Positions 39,219 through 48,345 of a stretch of DNA of 64,000 nt are shown one piece after another. The translations under genes and the position numbers were made by a program. Source of the stretch: Gracilibacillus timonensis (lineage in GTDB: Bacteria; Bacillota; Bacilli; Bacillales; Amphibacillaceae); NCBI RefSeq assembly GCF_900086715.1, contig NZ_FLKH01000007.1, positions 1 to 64,000 on the forward strand, written 5' to 3'. The notes below the pieces were generated by a model that ran no database searches, was not told the DNA's origin, and was given only the letters and a program-made list of their open reading frames with translations. The number at the start of each line of letters is the position of its first letter. Position 1 is the stretch's first letter.

Positions 39219-40580
39219 ATGCCAATTGGTTTTACAGAAATACAAGAGACCATTCGAATGGTCGAAATGGAACACCTCGATATTCGTACCGTTACGATGG
39301 GAATCAGTCTACGTGATTGTGCTGATCATGACTTTGCCAAAGTAAAGGAACAGGTGTATCAGAAAATTACTACCACTGCCCAAAACTTGCAGGCTACAGC
39401 GAATCAAGTGGCTCAAGAATATGGTGTGCCGATTATTAATAAACGTATCGCCATCTCCCCTGTTTCTGAATTGTTAGGGCATGCTACCAAGGAACAAGCT
39501 GTTGAACTTGCTATTACATTGGATAAAGCGGCTCAAGCATTAGAAGTTGATTTTATTGGTGGTTTTTCTGCCCTCGTACATAAAGGAATTTCTAAAGGAG
39601 ACCAGGTTTTATTAGATGCCCTCCCTGAGGCATTAAGTCAAACAGAGCGAGTCTGTTCCTCCATCTCGGTGGCAACGACTCGTACAGGGATCAATATGGA
39701 TGCAGTCGCGCAAATGGGTAAGATTATTCACGAAACTGCAGAATTCACCAAAACAGATAATAGTATCGGTTGCGCCAAACTGGTTGTTTTCTGTAATCCG
39801 GTTGAGGATAACCCATTTATGGCAGGGGCATTCCATGGTGCAGGAGAAGGTGAGACGGTGTTAAGTGTTGGAGTCAGCGGACCTGGTGTTGTACTGAATG
39901 CACTCAAACGCTACCCTGATGCGGACCTTGGCCAGGTGGCGGATGTGATTAAAAACACCGCCTTCAAAATCACCCGAGCCGGTGAGCTGATTGGACGTGT
40001 CGTGGCTGATCGTTTACAAGTACCATTCGGCATTATGGATTTATCCTTGGCACCCACGAACGCACTTAATGACAGTGTGGCAGAAATCTTAGAAGAGATT
40101 GGACTAGAACGTGTGGGAACGCATGGAACGATTGCGGCCTTGGCCTTAATGAACGATGCCGTCAAAAAAGGTGGTGCGATGGCCAGTTCATATGTGGGTG
40201 GACTTAGCGGGGCGTTCATCCCAGTAAGTGAAGACAATGGTATGATTCGCGGTATTGAGGATGGTGCGCTTAACCTTTCGAAATTAGAGGCGATGACCTG
40301 TGTCTGTTCAGTTGGCTTAGACATGATTGCATTAGAAGGTTCCGCTAGTCCGGAGACACTAGCTGCGATTATTGCAGACGAGGCCGCGATCGGTATGATC
40401 AACAAAAAAACAACGGCGATAAGGATCATCCCTGTGATAGGAAAAGAAGCAGGAGATATCGTTGAATTTGGTGGTTTACTTGGACGTGCACCCATTATCG
40501 GTGTCAATAACTTTAACTCGGACAAGCTGATCAAGCGTGGCGGGCGAATTCCGGCACCGCTTCAATCACTGATTAATTAA
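39219..40580 (+). CDS. PFL family protein (UPF0210/DUF711)
   Basis: 453 residues of the UPF0210 family, distantly related to pyruvate formate-lyase. It has [26 protein letters not shown]-like [35 protein letters not shown] and C-terminal [13 protein letters not shown]. Unlike PFL no glycyl-radical motif is visible. Function unknown; the gene almost always follows an ACT-domain gene as here, so regulation by an amino acid is plausible. GAGGAATAAAC precedes ATG 39219. Confidence 0.94.
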   Translation: MPIGFTEIQETIRMVEMEHLDIRTVTMGISLRDCADHDFAKVKEQVYQKITTTAQNLQATANQVAQEYGVPIINKRIAISPVSELLGHATKEQAVELAITLDKAAQALEVDFIGGFSALVHKGISKGDQVLLDALPEALSQTERVCSSISVATTRTGINMDAVAQMGKIIHETAEFTKTDNSIGCAKLVVFCNPVEDNPFMAGAFHGAGEGETVLSVGVSGPGVVLNALKRYPDADLGQVADVIKNTAFKITRAGELIGRVVADRLQVPFGIMDLSLAPTNALNDSVAEILEEIGLERVGTHGTIAALALMNDAVKKGGAMASSYVGGLSGAFIPVSEDNGMIRGIEDGALNLSKLEAMTCVCSVGLDMIALEGSASPETLAAIIADEAAIGMINKKTTAIRIIPVIGKEAGDIVEFGGLLGRAPIIGVNNFNSDKLIKRGGRIPAPLQSLIN

Positions 40581-40613
40581 CAAAAGAAAAGCAGAAGAAG
40601 CTTTTCTTTTGTT
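40579..40613. terminator. Bidirectional terminator
   Basis: 14-bp perfect stem AACAAAAGAAAAGC / GCTTTTCTTTTGTT with T-tract on the plus strand, directly after the PFL gene and facing the convergent acetyltransferase. Confidence 0.85.
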
Positions 40614-40645
40614 TTATTTTGATTACTTGGCGTGTTGCAAGTCCA

Positions 40646-41158
40646 TCACCGTTTATTGATTTGACTAAAAAAGGTATATCCCGTACCCTCCCAATCCTCT
40701 GTTACTACTTTTTTTGTTAGATAGTTCCCATCTGTATACTGTTCGATCATCTTTTGCCAAAATTTATCCGCAACCTGGTTTTCAGGATGTACAAGTATTT
40801 CCCAGTGTGCGGTGAATTGTTGAAAAATCAGAGCAGCTGCTTTAGAACCGACTCCTGTCTTTCGATATTTGCGCATAATGAAAAACTCTCCGATAGAACG
40901 AGCATTATCCTCCTTCGATATATGGCAATGATCATTAACTAGTACAAATCCAGCCAATTTTCCATCCACTAGCACAAAAAATGGGGATCTGCCAGCTTCC
41001 GTCCAATAATGATCCAAGTAGCGATAGCCATAGAAACCATACAGATTCACATCAATCCCAGTGAATTCGCTAAAGTCATATGAATATAGTTCCATTAATT
41101 GTCTTAGCACGGATTTTTCACTTTCTTGTACTAATCTAATTTGGATATTTCCAGACAT
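40646..41158 (-). CDS. GNAT family N-acetyltransferase
   Basis: 170 residues. The GNAT core is FFVLVDGKLAGFVLVND (strands 3-4), then GEFFIMRKYRKTGVGSKAAAL, the acetyl-CoA loop (R/Q-x-x-G-x-G/A equivalent RKTGVG). Substrate unknown. ATG 41158 is chosen with GAGAGGTG eight bases upstream. It lies between a PFL gene and the PTS-like gene; 84 bases separate it from the stop of the latter on the same strand, with no shared function evident. Confidence 0.88.
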   Translation of the reverse strand: MSGNIQIRLVQESEKSVLRQLMELYSYDFSEFTGIDVNLYGFYGYRYLDHYWTEAGRSPFFVLVDGKLAGFVLVNDHCHISKEDNARSIGEFFIMRKYRKTGVGSKAAALIFQQFTAHWEILVHPENQVADKFWQKMIEQYTDGNYLTKKVVTEDWEGTGYTFFSQINKR

Positions 41159-41241
41159 CAAACAGCACCTCTCTCTTCCCAACTAAGCTTAGAAATAAAT
41201 GAATATCTAACTACTACAGCCTTAAAAGAGTTATTTCATGT

Positions 41242-42783
41242 TTATTTCCGCTGGATAAGATTAACGGTTAATGTAATGATAAAAGCCAGCACACATGGCA
41301 CGAGCATTGCAATGATAAATCCAGCAGGATTGTTGGCTAACAATGGTGCTGTGAAAGTTGGCACATAGGCCGTTCCCCTGATATCAAAAAAGCCAACTAA
41401 AGCGCCACCGATTCCAGCTGAAAGCAACGCACCGCCAAATATCCATTTGCTCGAAAACATAAACGGATAGGCTGATTCCACAAACGTTCCAAACCCCATA
41501 TTAATCGCAAACCCCGGGGCTGCGACGGCTGCCTCACTTTTTTCACGAGGTTTAATAATATTGGCAAGATTAATACCAGCTGCCACCATCACCAATCCGA
41601 CCATATCGACCGCGCCCAAAAAACTATTACCTGTTTGCTCCATATCCAATAGCACAATTGGGAGAATCGCCGCATGATAAATACCGCCAATGATAGCTGG
41701 CCAAATCAAGATACCTGCAATAGCTCCGGCGACGATGGGATTAAACGCAATCGTCGTTTCAAGCAGCCATTTAATACCATCCCCAATATATAAAGCAACC
41801 GGAGCGATCAAATAGAATACCAATAATCCGGCGATAAGCCCCGATATTCCTCCGGCTCCAATATTAACGGTTGTCATCGGGAAACGCCATTCGACAAATT
41901 TTCGAAATAACAGCCTCACGGTTAAGCCAGCCAATATACCGCCAACTAAACCACCAATAATTCCTCCATCTACCGATAAGATACCTGCAATAACGCCAGC
42001 TACAATCGATACCTCGTCTAATTCAGAAATCTGTTTGGCAGCAATAACGGCAATCATAACTGGTAAAGCACCTAATAACACATCAAACACATCGCCTAAT
42101 GCTCCTAAACCCGGAATCTTGCTTAATGCTAATACTAACGCCAAAGCGATAAAACCTGGTAACGAGGCCATCATAATACCGCGGATGCTGATATTTCGCA
42201 AACCGCTCCCGTTGGATAACTCACGATCCCCGCTCCCCAAAATCGGCCGGTAGGTAAGCTGAAATTCTTTACTTAACGAGGTGATGAAGGAAACCGCCCT
42301 TGTCCTATTAGTCGTTCCCGTTGTGCCAGAAGTGGAAATGACACGACAACCCATGGAAGCAATAGCCGCCATCGAAGTCCCACCTGTTCCCACAATAGGT
42401 ATCTTTGTTTCCGCTGCGGCCGATAAGGCATTTAGATTGGCTCCTTCTGGATCACCGCTCATGACAATTAGCCCGTCAATATCCCCTGCTCTTATCTGTT
42501 TGGCAATCGCTTGGTCGATTTCTTTCGTTCGTTCATTAATATCTATTAATAAATTACTTTTCCCTGGGTGCATGCCTTGTTCATTCTTCTCCCAGATAGC
42601 TGCCTCGGTAGTCTCTTTGATAGCATCCATTGACTCATTTGCTGCAATAAATTGAACAGCTGTAATCGAAATGCCTGCACTCTCTGCTTGTTTCTCTATC
42701 TCTTCTAATAATTGCTGTGGGTGTTTTCCTCCCAGATTATACAGGTTTCCCCCACTGCTTCCTATAATTGCTATTCTTTTCAT
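41242..42783 (-). CDS. PTS EIIC-like membrane protein with unusual soluble N-terminus
   Basis: 513 residues. Residues 1-200 are soluble and start MKRIAIIGSSGGNLYNLGGK, a nucleotide-binding-like loop, with further GLIVMSGDPEGANLNAL and GTGGTSMAAIASMG Gly-rich turns. From about 205 on there are eight to ten membrane segments with EIIC-like glycine motifs (SVDGGIIGGLVGGILAG, NIGAGGISGLIAG, AINMGFGTFVESAYPFM). No EIIB cysteine motif or EIIA domain is fused or next to it. Family annotation as PTS sugar transporter is from resemblance only; substrate and energy coupling are unknown. Confidence 0.72.
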   Translation of the reverse strand: MKRIAIIGSSGGNLYNLGGKHPQQLLEEIEKQAESAGISITAVQFIAANESMDAIKETTEAAIWEKNEQGMHPGKSNLLIDINERTKEIDQAIAKQIRAGDIDGLIVMSGDPEGANLNALSAAAETKIPIVGTGGTSMAAIASMGCRVISTSGTTGTTNRTRAVSFITSLSKEFQLTYRPILGSGDRELSNGSGLRNISIRGIMMASLPGFIALALVLALSKIPGLGALGDVFDVLLGALPVMIAVIAAKQISELDEVSIVAGVIAGILSVDGGIIGGLVGGILAGLTVRLLFRKFVEWRFPMTTVNIGAGGISGLIAGLLVFYLIAPVALYIGDGIKWLLETTIAFNPIVAGAIAGILIWPAIIGGIYHAAILPIVLLDMEQTGNSFLGAVDMVGLVMVAAGINLANIIKPREKSEAAVAAPGFAINMGFGTFVESAYPFMFSSKWIFGGALLSAGIGGALVGFFDIRGTAYVPTFTAPLLANNPAGFIIAMLVPCVLAFIITLTVNLIQRK

Positions 42784-42976
42784 ATTGTGCCCCCATGTTC
42801 CTTAAAATGATGCAACTTCCTTTATTATAAGAAAAGATAGGCTGAGATACCAGTCTATTATCTGAATATTTTTTCTTTTAAAAGAATTATCTTGTTTTAT
42901 CTCTCTACTCCCTGTTAAGATAGTAATATCACGATGAAGGACAGTTAAGCCCTATCATTTCAGGAGGTGCATTCGT

Positions 42977-43357
42977 GTGCAGCAACTAATATTTACCGAA
43001 GCTTGGGATCGTACAATCAGTTCTCAGGATCGCCAAAGACTGGAAACTCTTTTTCAACAAACGAAGGATACGGCACATCATGATCTGTCCTTTACCATCG
43101 TTCGTATAGCGGTCAATCATCACAACCACCTACTTGTTACTGTACTTATCCATAACACTTCGAACCAAACCATTGATTTGACATGCGAGACCATACATTT
43201 GCTATCAAATAAACAATTTCTGTCCAAGCTCTCCATCACCGATCCCAGACTGCGACTCCCGACAAACACAAGCATGCCATGGACATTTATCTTCACCGAT
43301 GTTACACAGCCTGCAGAGATTGACTCTTCATCTATGGAAATGGTTACGCAGGCTTAA
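42977..43357 (+). CDS. SLAP domain protein
   Basis: 126 residues. It begins MQQLIFTEAWDRTISSQDRQ, a phrase typical of the SLAP domain of accessory Sec/S-layer assembly proteins, followed by a beta-rich middle (ITVLIHNTSNQTIDL-like) and FIFTDVTQPAEI. In other Bacillales the domain occurs in S-layer export clusters with secA2/secY2; no such genes are in this window, so it stands alone. The start is GTG 42977 with AGGAGGTG at 42962-42969. No signal peptide. Confidence 0.75.
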   Translation: MQQLIFTEAWDRTISSQDRQRLETLFQQTKDTAHHDLSFTIVRIAVNHHNHLLVTVLIHNTSNQTIDLTCETIHLLSNKQFLSKLSITDPRLRLPTNTSMPWTFIFTDVTQPAEIDSSSMEMVTQA

Positions 43358-43661
43358 GAAACAATAAAACAAAGAACTTTTTTATAATGTTATTTGGTAT
43401 TAATAAAGTCAACCATCAAGCGAAGCAAGAAGATAAAATCAAGAAAGTTGACGCCCTTATACCTCTTTTATAAAGATGTTTTCTGAATTCACAGATGCGA
43501 TCACACCCAGTCTTTTAGTACTAACCAAAACAAATAGCACTGTCGGTAAAATAGATAAGTAAGTTGGTTGGTCGATCTATTTTTATCAGCTTTTTCTTAT
43601 AGTTAGGAAGTGTTATACCCGAATCTCGCCATTGCAATACTTGCTTTGCCTGTTACAAAAA

Positions 43662-43687
43662 AGCATTCCATCGGTAAACGGAATGCT
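43662..43687 (-). terminator. Terminator of the dac/ATP-grasp operon
   Basis: Stem AGCATTCC / GGAATGCT followed on the minus strand by TTTTTTG, overlapping the last codons of the phosphoesterase gene. The remaining 43358-43661 shows no gene or clear signal. Confidence 0.85.
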
Positions 43688-44534
43688 AGTCGTTAGTGAC
43701 CTCAATCAAGCTGAATTGACTTTGGTTTAAAAAACGAATGGGAGCACCTGTCGTACCAAGGCCACTGTCAATATATAAATATTGCTGCTCACCCAAAGGA
43801 TACAATCCTTTCTCTAATTTCGGAAAAAGCCCATCGTCTGGAGCGACAAGCGCGCCAATGATGGGGAACCTGATTTGCCCGCCATGTGTATGACCACTCA
43901 AAATCAAGTCAGCAGGAATTCCTGCATAATGTTGTGTCACATTCGGTGTATGAGATAACAAAATGGTATATTGGTCTGTATCTACTTGATGAAAAGCCTG
44001 TCGTAGGTCTTCACGTTCTGTCGAGGCGTCATCAATACCAACTAAATTAACGCTTACCCCATTGAGCTCCACTTGTTCACTAGCATTGTGAAGAATTGTT
44101 ACACCCCTAGACGCTAACTCATTCATTAATAAACCATAGTGACAATTTTCCCATTCATGATTACCAGTGACAAAGAAAAGCTGTGGATTCACCTCTAACA
44201 AGCGATCCACCAAGCTTAACACATCCTGCAATTCATCCGTTTTTCGATCGACTAAATCACCGGTTATTACGATGATATCGGCCTTTGTTTGCTCAATTTC
44301 TGCCACAAGCTTGTCATTATTATCGCGGAACACCTTGTTATGGACATCCGTCAACTGTAAAATTTGAAAACGATCTCCCTTTTCCAGCTTTTCACTCTCT
44401 AGTTGCATCTTATTCAGCTTAAATATACTCGTATCCCTGTATACCTTTACCGTAATCATCACCAACAATAAGCATATCGTCAAAAGATGAAAGCCTTTCT
44501 TTTTGTAAAAAGGTTTCGATGGTTTATTCGACAT
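43686..44534 (-). CDS. Membrane-anchored metallophosphoesterase (YkuE/YaeI type)
   Basis: 282 residues. One N-terminal membrane segment (FHLLTICLLLVMITVKVY), then a calcineurin-like domain facing outside with all metal motifs: LTDVHN, VITGDLVDRK, FVTGNHEWEN, LLSHTPN and LSGHTHGGQIR. YaeI-type enzymes act on UDP-sugars or lipid-linked phosphates; the exact substrate is unknown. ATG 44534 is preceded by GAGAGGAAA. It is the last gene of a four-gene operon and starts inside the end of the second ATP-grasp gene. Confidence 0.88.
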   Translation of the reverse strand: MSNKPSKPFYKKKGFHLLTICLLLVMITVKVYRDTSIFKLNKMQLESEKLEKGDRFQILQLTDVHNKVFRDNNDKLVAEIEQTKADIIVITGDLVDRKTDELQDVLSLVDRLLEVNPQLFFVTGNHEWENCHYGLLMNELASRGVTILHNASEQVELNGVSVNLVGIDDASTEREDLRQAFHQVDTDQYTILLSHTPNVTQHYAGIPADLILSGHTHGGQIRFPIIGALVAPDDGLFPKLEKGLYPLGEQQYLYIDSGLGTTGAPIRFLNQSQFSLIEVTND

Positions 44535-44539
44535 ATTTC

Positions 44540-45388
44540 TCACTTTCCTCTCGCTCGACTACCATTCAACAGTGTGCTTACTATATATCTGATATACATA
44601 GAGGCAATATTGATATTTGTCAAATCTACTAAAGAGCGGCTGCCCACCACATCTTCTATTTCATTAAGCAACAGCCTTCCTTTTTCATCAAAAACAAAAT
44701 CAATTCCGATAAAATCGGCCGGTAAAATATCCATAATCTGTTTGACCACATTTTTTTCTTGTTCAGATAAGGTATACAACTTAATCGTTCCACCTAATGA
44801 ATAATTGGACTTAAAATCATGATCAGAAGAGCGCAGAACTGCTCCAATTATTTCATTTCCCATCACAAACACACGTAAATCTTTGCCATATACAGCAGCT
44901 GCTTGGACTATATATTGTTCCCCATCTACGTTAGGCAGGTCCTTTTGCTGTTCTATTTTATACACTTGTTTTCCGCTTCTGCCTTTTGCTTCTTTCAGTA
45001 TAAACGGGTGCTCCATCGCATAAGCATTCACTTGATCTTTTGCCAAGAAATAGGTGTCCGCCATCGCAATACCATAACTACCAAAGAGCTGATGTGTCTT
45101 GGCCTTATTGTTAGCAATCTCGGCTACCCTCGCCTTATTAAAAACTGGTATCTGTAAGTATTCAAATTGCTGGGATAATAGAGAGTCCATCACCCGCATC
45201 ATAACAAAATCAGGAAGAGTAGAGCATGCATCTACAAATAGCTCACCATCCCTTACACCATAGGAAAGGGTATGATAGAGCACAAGCTTGAGGTTAATAC
45301 CTTGTTCAATCGCTTCTTCTTGCAGCCATGTGATAAACCCTTGATTCCTCTCTGCGTCTTCCTCTCGATAAATCAACCATCCATTCAT
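44540..45388 (-). CDS. RimK-like ATP-grasp ligase, second copy
   Basis: 282 residues, ATP-grasp fold. Recognisable are NKAKTHQLFGSYGIAMADTY (pre-domain helix), the ATP lysine in HPFILKEAKGRSGKQVYKI, DLRVFVMGNEIIGAVLR, and the metal site IGIDFVFDEKGRLLLNEIED. ATP-grasp enzymes of the RimK branch join a carboxylate to an amino group; target unknown. It shares layout and motifs with the next gene upstream, so a tandem duplication is likely, but C-terminal NEIEDVVGSR replaces the usual NEINSNAHF. It overlaps the upstream gene by 4 bases (ATGA). Confidence 0.85.
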   Translation of the reverse strand: MNGWLIYREEDAERNQGFITWLQEEAIEQGINLKLVLYHTLSYGVRDGELFVDACSTLPDFVMMRVMDSLLSQQFEYLQIPVFNKARVAEIANNKAKTHQLFGSYGIAMADTYFLAKDQVNAYAMEHPFILKEAKGRSGKQVYKIEQQKDLPNVDGEQYIVQAAAVYGKDLRVFVMGNEIIGAVLRSSDHDFKSNYSLGGTIKLYTLSEQEKNVVKQIMDILPADFIGIDFVFDEKGRLLLNEIEDVVGSRSLVDLTNINIASMYIRYIVSTLLNGSRARGK

Positions 45389-46266
45389 GATAATTGCTCC
45401 TTAATATAAGAAAGCATATCCTTTGTTATATCTATCCCTGTACAATCATAGATATTCTTAAAATGAGCGTTTGAATTGATTTCACAAACAATCGGCTCTT
45501 GCTTGGGACCAAACAATAAATCCACTCCGGCAAAATCGGCACCAACCAACTGACTAGTTTTTATGGCTAATGCTTCCTCCTCCTTAGTTGGCTGATAAGG
45601 AAACATCTGCCCGCCCGCTGTTACGTTTGCCCGGAAGTTATCGTCTGATTTTCGCAGCATCGACGCCACGACCCGATCACCAACCACATGCAGACGGATA
45701 TCTTTACCATAGCTTGATGGGAGATATTCTTGAAAAATATAGGGAGTGTTACCGAGTTCACGAACCTTTTTTCGTAATACCTCTTCATTTTCAATATAAT
45801 AAACTTGCTCACCAAATGATCCGAATGCTTCCTTAATAATCATCGGAAATCCGATTGTCTCCATTACCTTCTGTAGGTGGCGATCATCCTCCAGCTTTAC
45901 ATATACCTTTGGCGCAATAATCGTTCGAGGCATTGGAACACCATGGCTGGCTAACTCTACATGGGTCAATGCCTTATCATCACAAATTTCAATCGTTCTG
46001 GCGCTGTTAAAAAGGCGTATCCCTTGATGCTCCAGCTGTCTGGCTAAAAACAAGTCCTTATCCCAAAAAAACACAAAATCAGGGGCTTGTTTGTCTGTCA
46101 ACAGGGTAGGCCCGGTCTGATCGGTCATCACCAGCAGGTCATGGTTAGCGATTGCCTCCATTTCGATATTCAGTTGTTTGGCGCTATAGAGCAGCCATTC
46201 TACTTGTTCAGAGAATTTTTTGGTGTATAAATTGCCATTATAAACAATCCAGCCAGTTTTCCCCAT
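45385..46266 (-). CDS. RimK-like ATP-grasp ligase, first copy
   Basis: 293 residues from ATG 46266 (GGGAGG nine bases ahead). Motifs: CDDKALTHVELASHGVPMPR, ATP-binding FPMIIKEAFGSFGEQVYYI, YIFQEYLPSSYGKDIRLHVV, MLRKSDDNFRANVTAGG and metal-binding GVDLLFGPKQEPIVCEINSN. This is the RimK/ribosomal S6 glutamate ligase-like pattern, but the partner genes (carboxypeptidase, phosphoesterase) point to the cell envelope. It starts 23 bases after the carboxypeptidase gene and is coupled to the second copy. Confidence 0.87.
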   Translation of the reverse strand: MGKTGWIVYNGNLYTKKFSEQVEWLLYSAKQLNIEMEAIANHDLLVMTDQTGPTLLTDKQAPDFVFFWDKDLFLARQLEHQGIRLFNSARTIEICDDKALTHVELASHGVPMPRTIIAPKVYVKLEDDRHLQKVMETIGFPMIIKEAFGSFGEQVYYIENEEVLRKKVRELGNTPYIFQEYLPSSYGKDIRLHVVGDRVVASMLRKSDDNFRANVTAGGQMFPYQPTKEEEALAIKTSQLVGADFAGVDLLFGPKQEPIVCEINSNAHFKNIYDCTGIDITKDMLSYIKEQLS

Positions 46267-46289
46267 CTCTCCTCGCCTCCCAACTGTTT

Positions 46290-47270
46290 TCACCAATTAT
46301 CGATTAAATCATAGGCCTGTTCATATAGAGAGGCCGTATCAATAAAACGCTGTTCTTCACTCGATGTTCCTGTTACAACAGAGATTAAGCGCACGCCATC
46401 ACGCTCCACAGTTCCAGTAAAACAATAACCAGCGATATCCGTATAACCTGTCTTTAAGCCGTCCACACCATCATAGGCTAACTCACCAGATAGCATTTGA
46501 TTCGTATTGGGAGAGGTCAAATTCCCTTTGCTATATTGTGGCTGACTCATCACCTGTGATACGGCAGGATGCGTATCCAGTAAATAACTTGCGAGACTCG
46601 CCAGGTCCCTTGCTGACATCTTATTTGTATCATTAAGGTTACCGGTAGAATAGTAATCACCTAATAAGTAATTGTCTAGTCCCGTACTATTTACAAACGA
46701 GGAATCCTCTAGTCCCAGTTCCGCTGCTTTCAAATTCATCTCCTGTACAAAGGCTTGTTCCGTACCGCTTACTGCTTCGGCAAGAGCGATTGTGGCGCCA
46801 TTTGCGGAAGAAACAGCCATCGCCTCAAACAACTCGCGCACCGTGTAGGCTTGATCATCCGACAAACCAACACTGGCATATCCGGGATGATTTGAGATAG
46901 CTAAGGCGTATTCACTGAGTTTGACGGTATCGTCCCAGTCAAGTGCCCCCGCTTCAATCGCCTCTAATACAAGGACTTCAGACATCATTTTCGACATACT
47001 TGCTGTAGGTACGGATAACTCACTATTATGCTCATACAGGACATGCCCTGTATCTGCCTCAATGAGCAATGCCGACTCCGCCTCTAAATCGACCTCATCA
47101 ATCAACCAGAATCGATCCATAATGTTCTCCGGCAAGCTATGACTAAGAACAGAAGTGCTTGAGCCAGGCGCCATACTACCGGTCAAAGTCTGTTTAAAAT
47201 CAAAGGCAATAAAAAACACGCTGCAAATAACAACTATTAATAAAATCAACCACATTAATCGTTTTTTCAT
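46290..47270 (-). CDS. D-alanyl-D-alanine carboxypeptidase (DacF/PBP5 type)
   Basis: Trims the terminal D-Ala from peptidoglycan stem peptides. 326 residues with an N-terminal hydrophobic anchor (about 5-24). Penicillin-binding motifs are complete: S-x-x-K in PTASMSKMMS, S-x-N in AVSSANGATIAL and K-T-G in DGLKTGYTDIAGYC. There is no C-terminal amphipathic anchor, so the protein is shorter than PBP5 (DacA). First gene of the four-gene operon. No obvious promoter could be assigned in 47271-47490. Confidence 0.92.
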   Translation of the reverse strand: MKKRLMWLILLIVVICSVFFIAFDFKQTLTGSMAPGSSTSVLSHSLPENIMDRFWLIDEVDLEAESALLIEADTGHVLYEHNSELSVPTASMSKMMSEVLVLEAIEAGALDWDDTVKLSEYALAISNHPGYASVGLSDDQAYTVRELFEAMAVSSANGATIALAEAVSGTEQAFVQEMNLKAAELGLEDSSFVNSTGLDNYLLGDYYSTGNLNDTNKMSARDLASLASYLLDTHPAVSQVMSQPQYSKGNLTSPNTNQMLSGELAYDGVDGLKTGYTDIAGYCFTGTVERDGVRLISVVTGTSSEEQRFIDTASLYEQAYDLIDNW

Positions 47271-47314
47271 TATGATTCTCCATCTCTATGTGTACTTGAT
47301 AAAACGAGACTGTC

Positions 47315-47402
47315 ATCAGTGGAAGGGTTTTTAACACACAGGACGTAGTAGCGCAGACGTTATGGCTGTCGCAAACTTAGCCTGCTACACAGCCCCACTG
47401 AT
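47315..47402. repeat. Structured intergenic element with palindromic ends
   Basis: About 88 bp of higher GC between the convergent-facing side of fabI and the start of dac. It is bounded by ATCAGTGG and CCACTGAT. Inside there is a further GTAGTAGCGCAG / CTGCTAC pairing. It does not resemble a terminator (no T-run) or a known riboswitch that I recognise. Confidence 0.45.
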
Positions 47403-47490
47403 AGATAAGCGCGAGGCTTAAGTGGATGTTTAATGTTCATCCCTCACCTAATTTCTTGGATTTTCCGGACACTTCATACTGTGACAAAAA

Positions 47491-47526
47491 TGATCCATCA
47501 GCAGGGCAAAGGTGTGCTGATGGATC
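47491..47526 (-). terminator. fabI terminator
   Basis: Stem TGATCCATCAGCA / TGCTGATGGATCA followed on the minus strand by TTTTTGTC. Confidence 0.9.
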
Positions 47527-47531
47527 ATGGT

Positions 47532-48311
47532 TTACCCTAGAATGTTATAACCTGAATCAACATAGACAATTTCACCCGTTACACCACGAGCTAGTTGACT
47601 GAGCATGGCTAGAGACATATCGCCAACTTCTTCTTGCGTTACGTTTCGTTTTAATGGGGCTTCTGCCTCTATTTTGTGTAAAATTTCGTTAAAAGACGGA
47701 ATTCCTTTCGCTGCTAAGGTACGGATCGCTCCAGCAGAGATAGCATTGACTCGGATATTCTGCTCACCTAAGTCTAAGGCTAAATACTTCACCGCAGATT
47801 CCAACGCGGCCTTCGCAACGCCCATCACATTATAACCTGGCACGGCACGCTCCGCACCCAGATAGGTCATGGCAATAATCGAACCACCCTCTGTCATCAA
47901 AGTTTGTGCTTCGCGGGCGACGGCAATTAAGGAATAAGCACTGGTATCCTGAGCAAAGGCGTATCCCTCTCTACTTGTCTCCACAAAACGATTCTTTAAA
48001 TCTTCTCCATGAGCAAAAGCAATCGAATGAACCAATCCGTGGATGGTACCAACTTCTGTTCCAATTGCCGCAAAAGCCTCTTTGATATGTTCATCATGAT
48101 TAATATCACAAGCAACAATCAGCCTTGCTTCTATCTCGTTTTTGTCTAACGCTTTCTGTAATTTCGCTAACGAACGTTCCTTCCGATATGTAAAAATCAA
48201 ATTGGCACCAGCTTGATGAAGAGATTTCGCCACTCCCCACGCAATACTGCGCTCATTTGCTACACCCATTATGACAATATTCTTATCCTTTAGTTTTAAT
48301 AAATTATCCAT
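47532..48311 (-). CDS. fabI: Enoyl-[acyl-carrier-protein] reductase FabI
   Basis: Last reduction of each fatty-acid elongation cycle. 259 residues from ATG 48311 (AAGGAGGATATA). NAD loop IVIMGVANERSIAWGVAKSL, the short-chain dehydrogenase variant YNVMGVAKAAL (catalytic Y-x6-K) and C-terminal GVTGEIVYVDSGYNILG are FabI hallmarks. A FapR operator lies at 48346-48362. B. subtilis also has fabL next to sspE; that gene is absent from the equivalent place here. Confidence 0.97.
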   Translation of the reverse strand: MDNLLKLKDKNIVIMGVANERSIAWGVAKSLHQAGANLIFTYRKERSLAKLQKALDKNEIEARLIVACDINHDEHIKEAFAAIGTEVGTIHGLVHSIAFAHGEDLKNRFVETSREGYAFAQDTSAYSLIAVAREAQTLMTEGGSIIAMTYLGAERAVPGYNVMGVAKAALESAVKYLALDLGEQNIRVNAISAGAIRTLAAKGIPSFNEILHKIEAEAPLKRNVTQEEVGDMSLAMLSQLARGVTGEIVYVDSGYNILG

Positions 48312-48345
48312 TATATCCTCCTTCACAACCGGTGTGACTTACGAT

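Noticed and set aside
39911-40534. 207-residue frame on the minus strand inside the PFL-family gene.
   Set aside because: Antisense shadow; the plus-strand frame has clear family motifs and a ribosome site.
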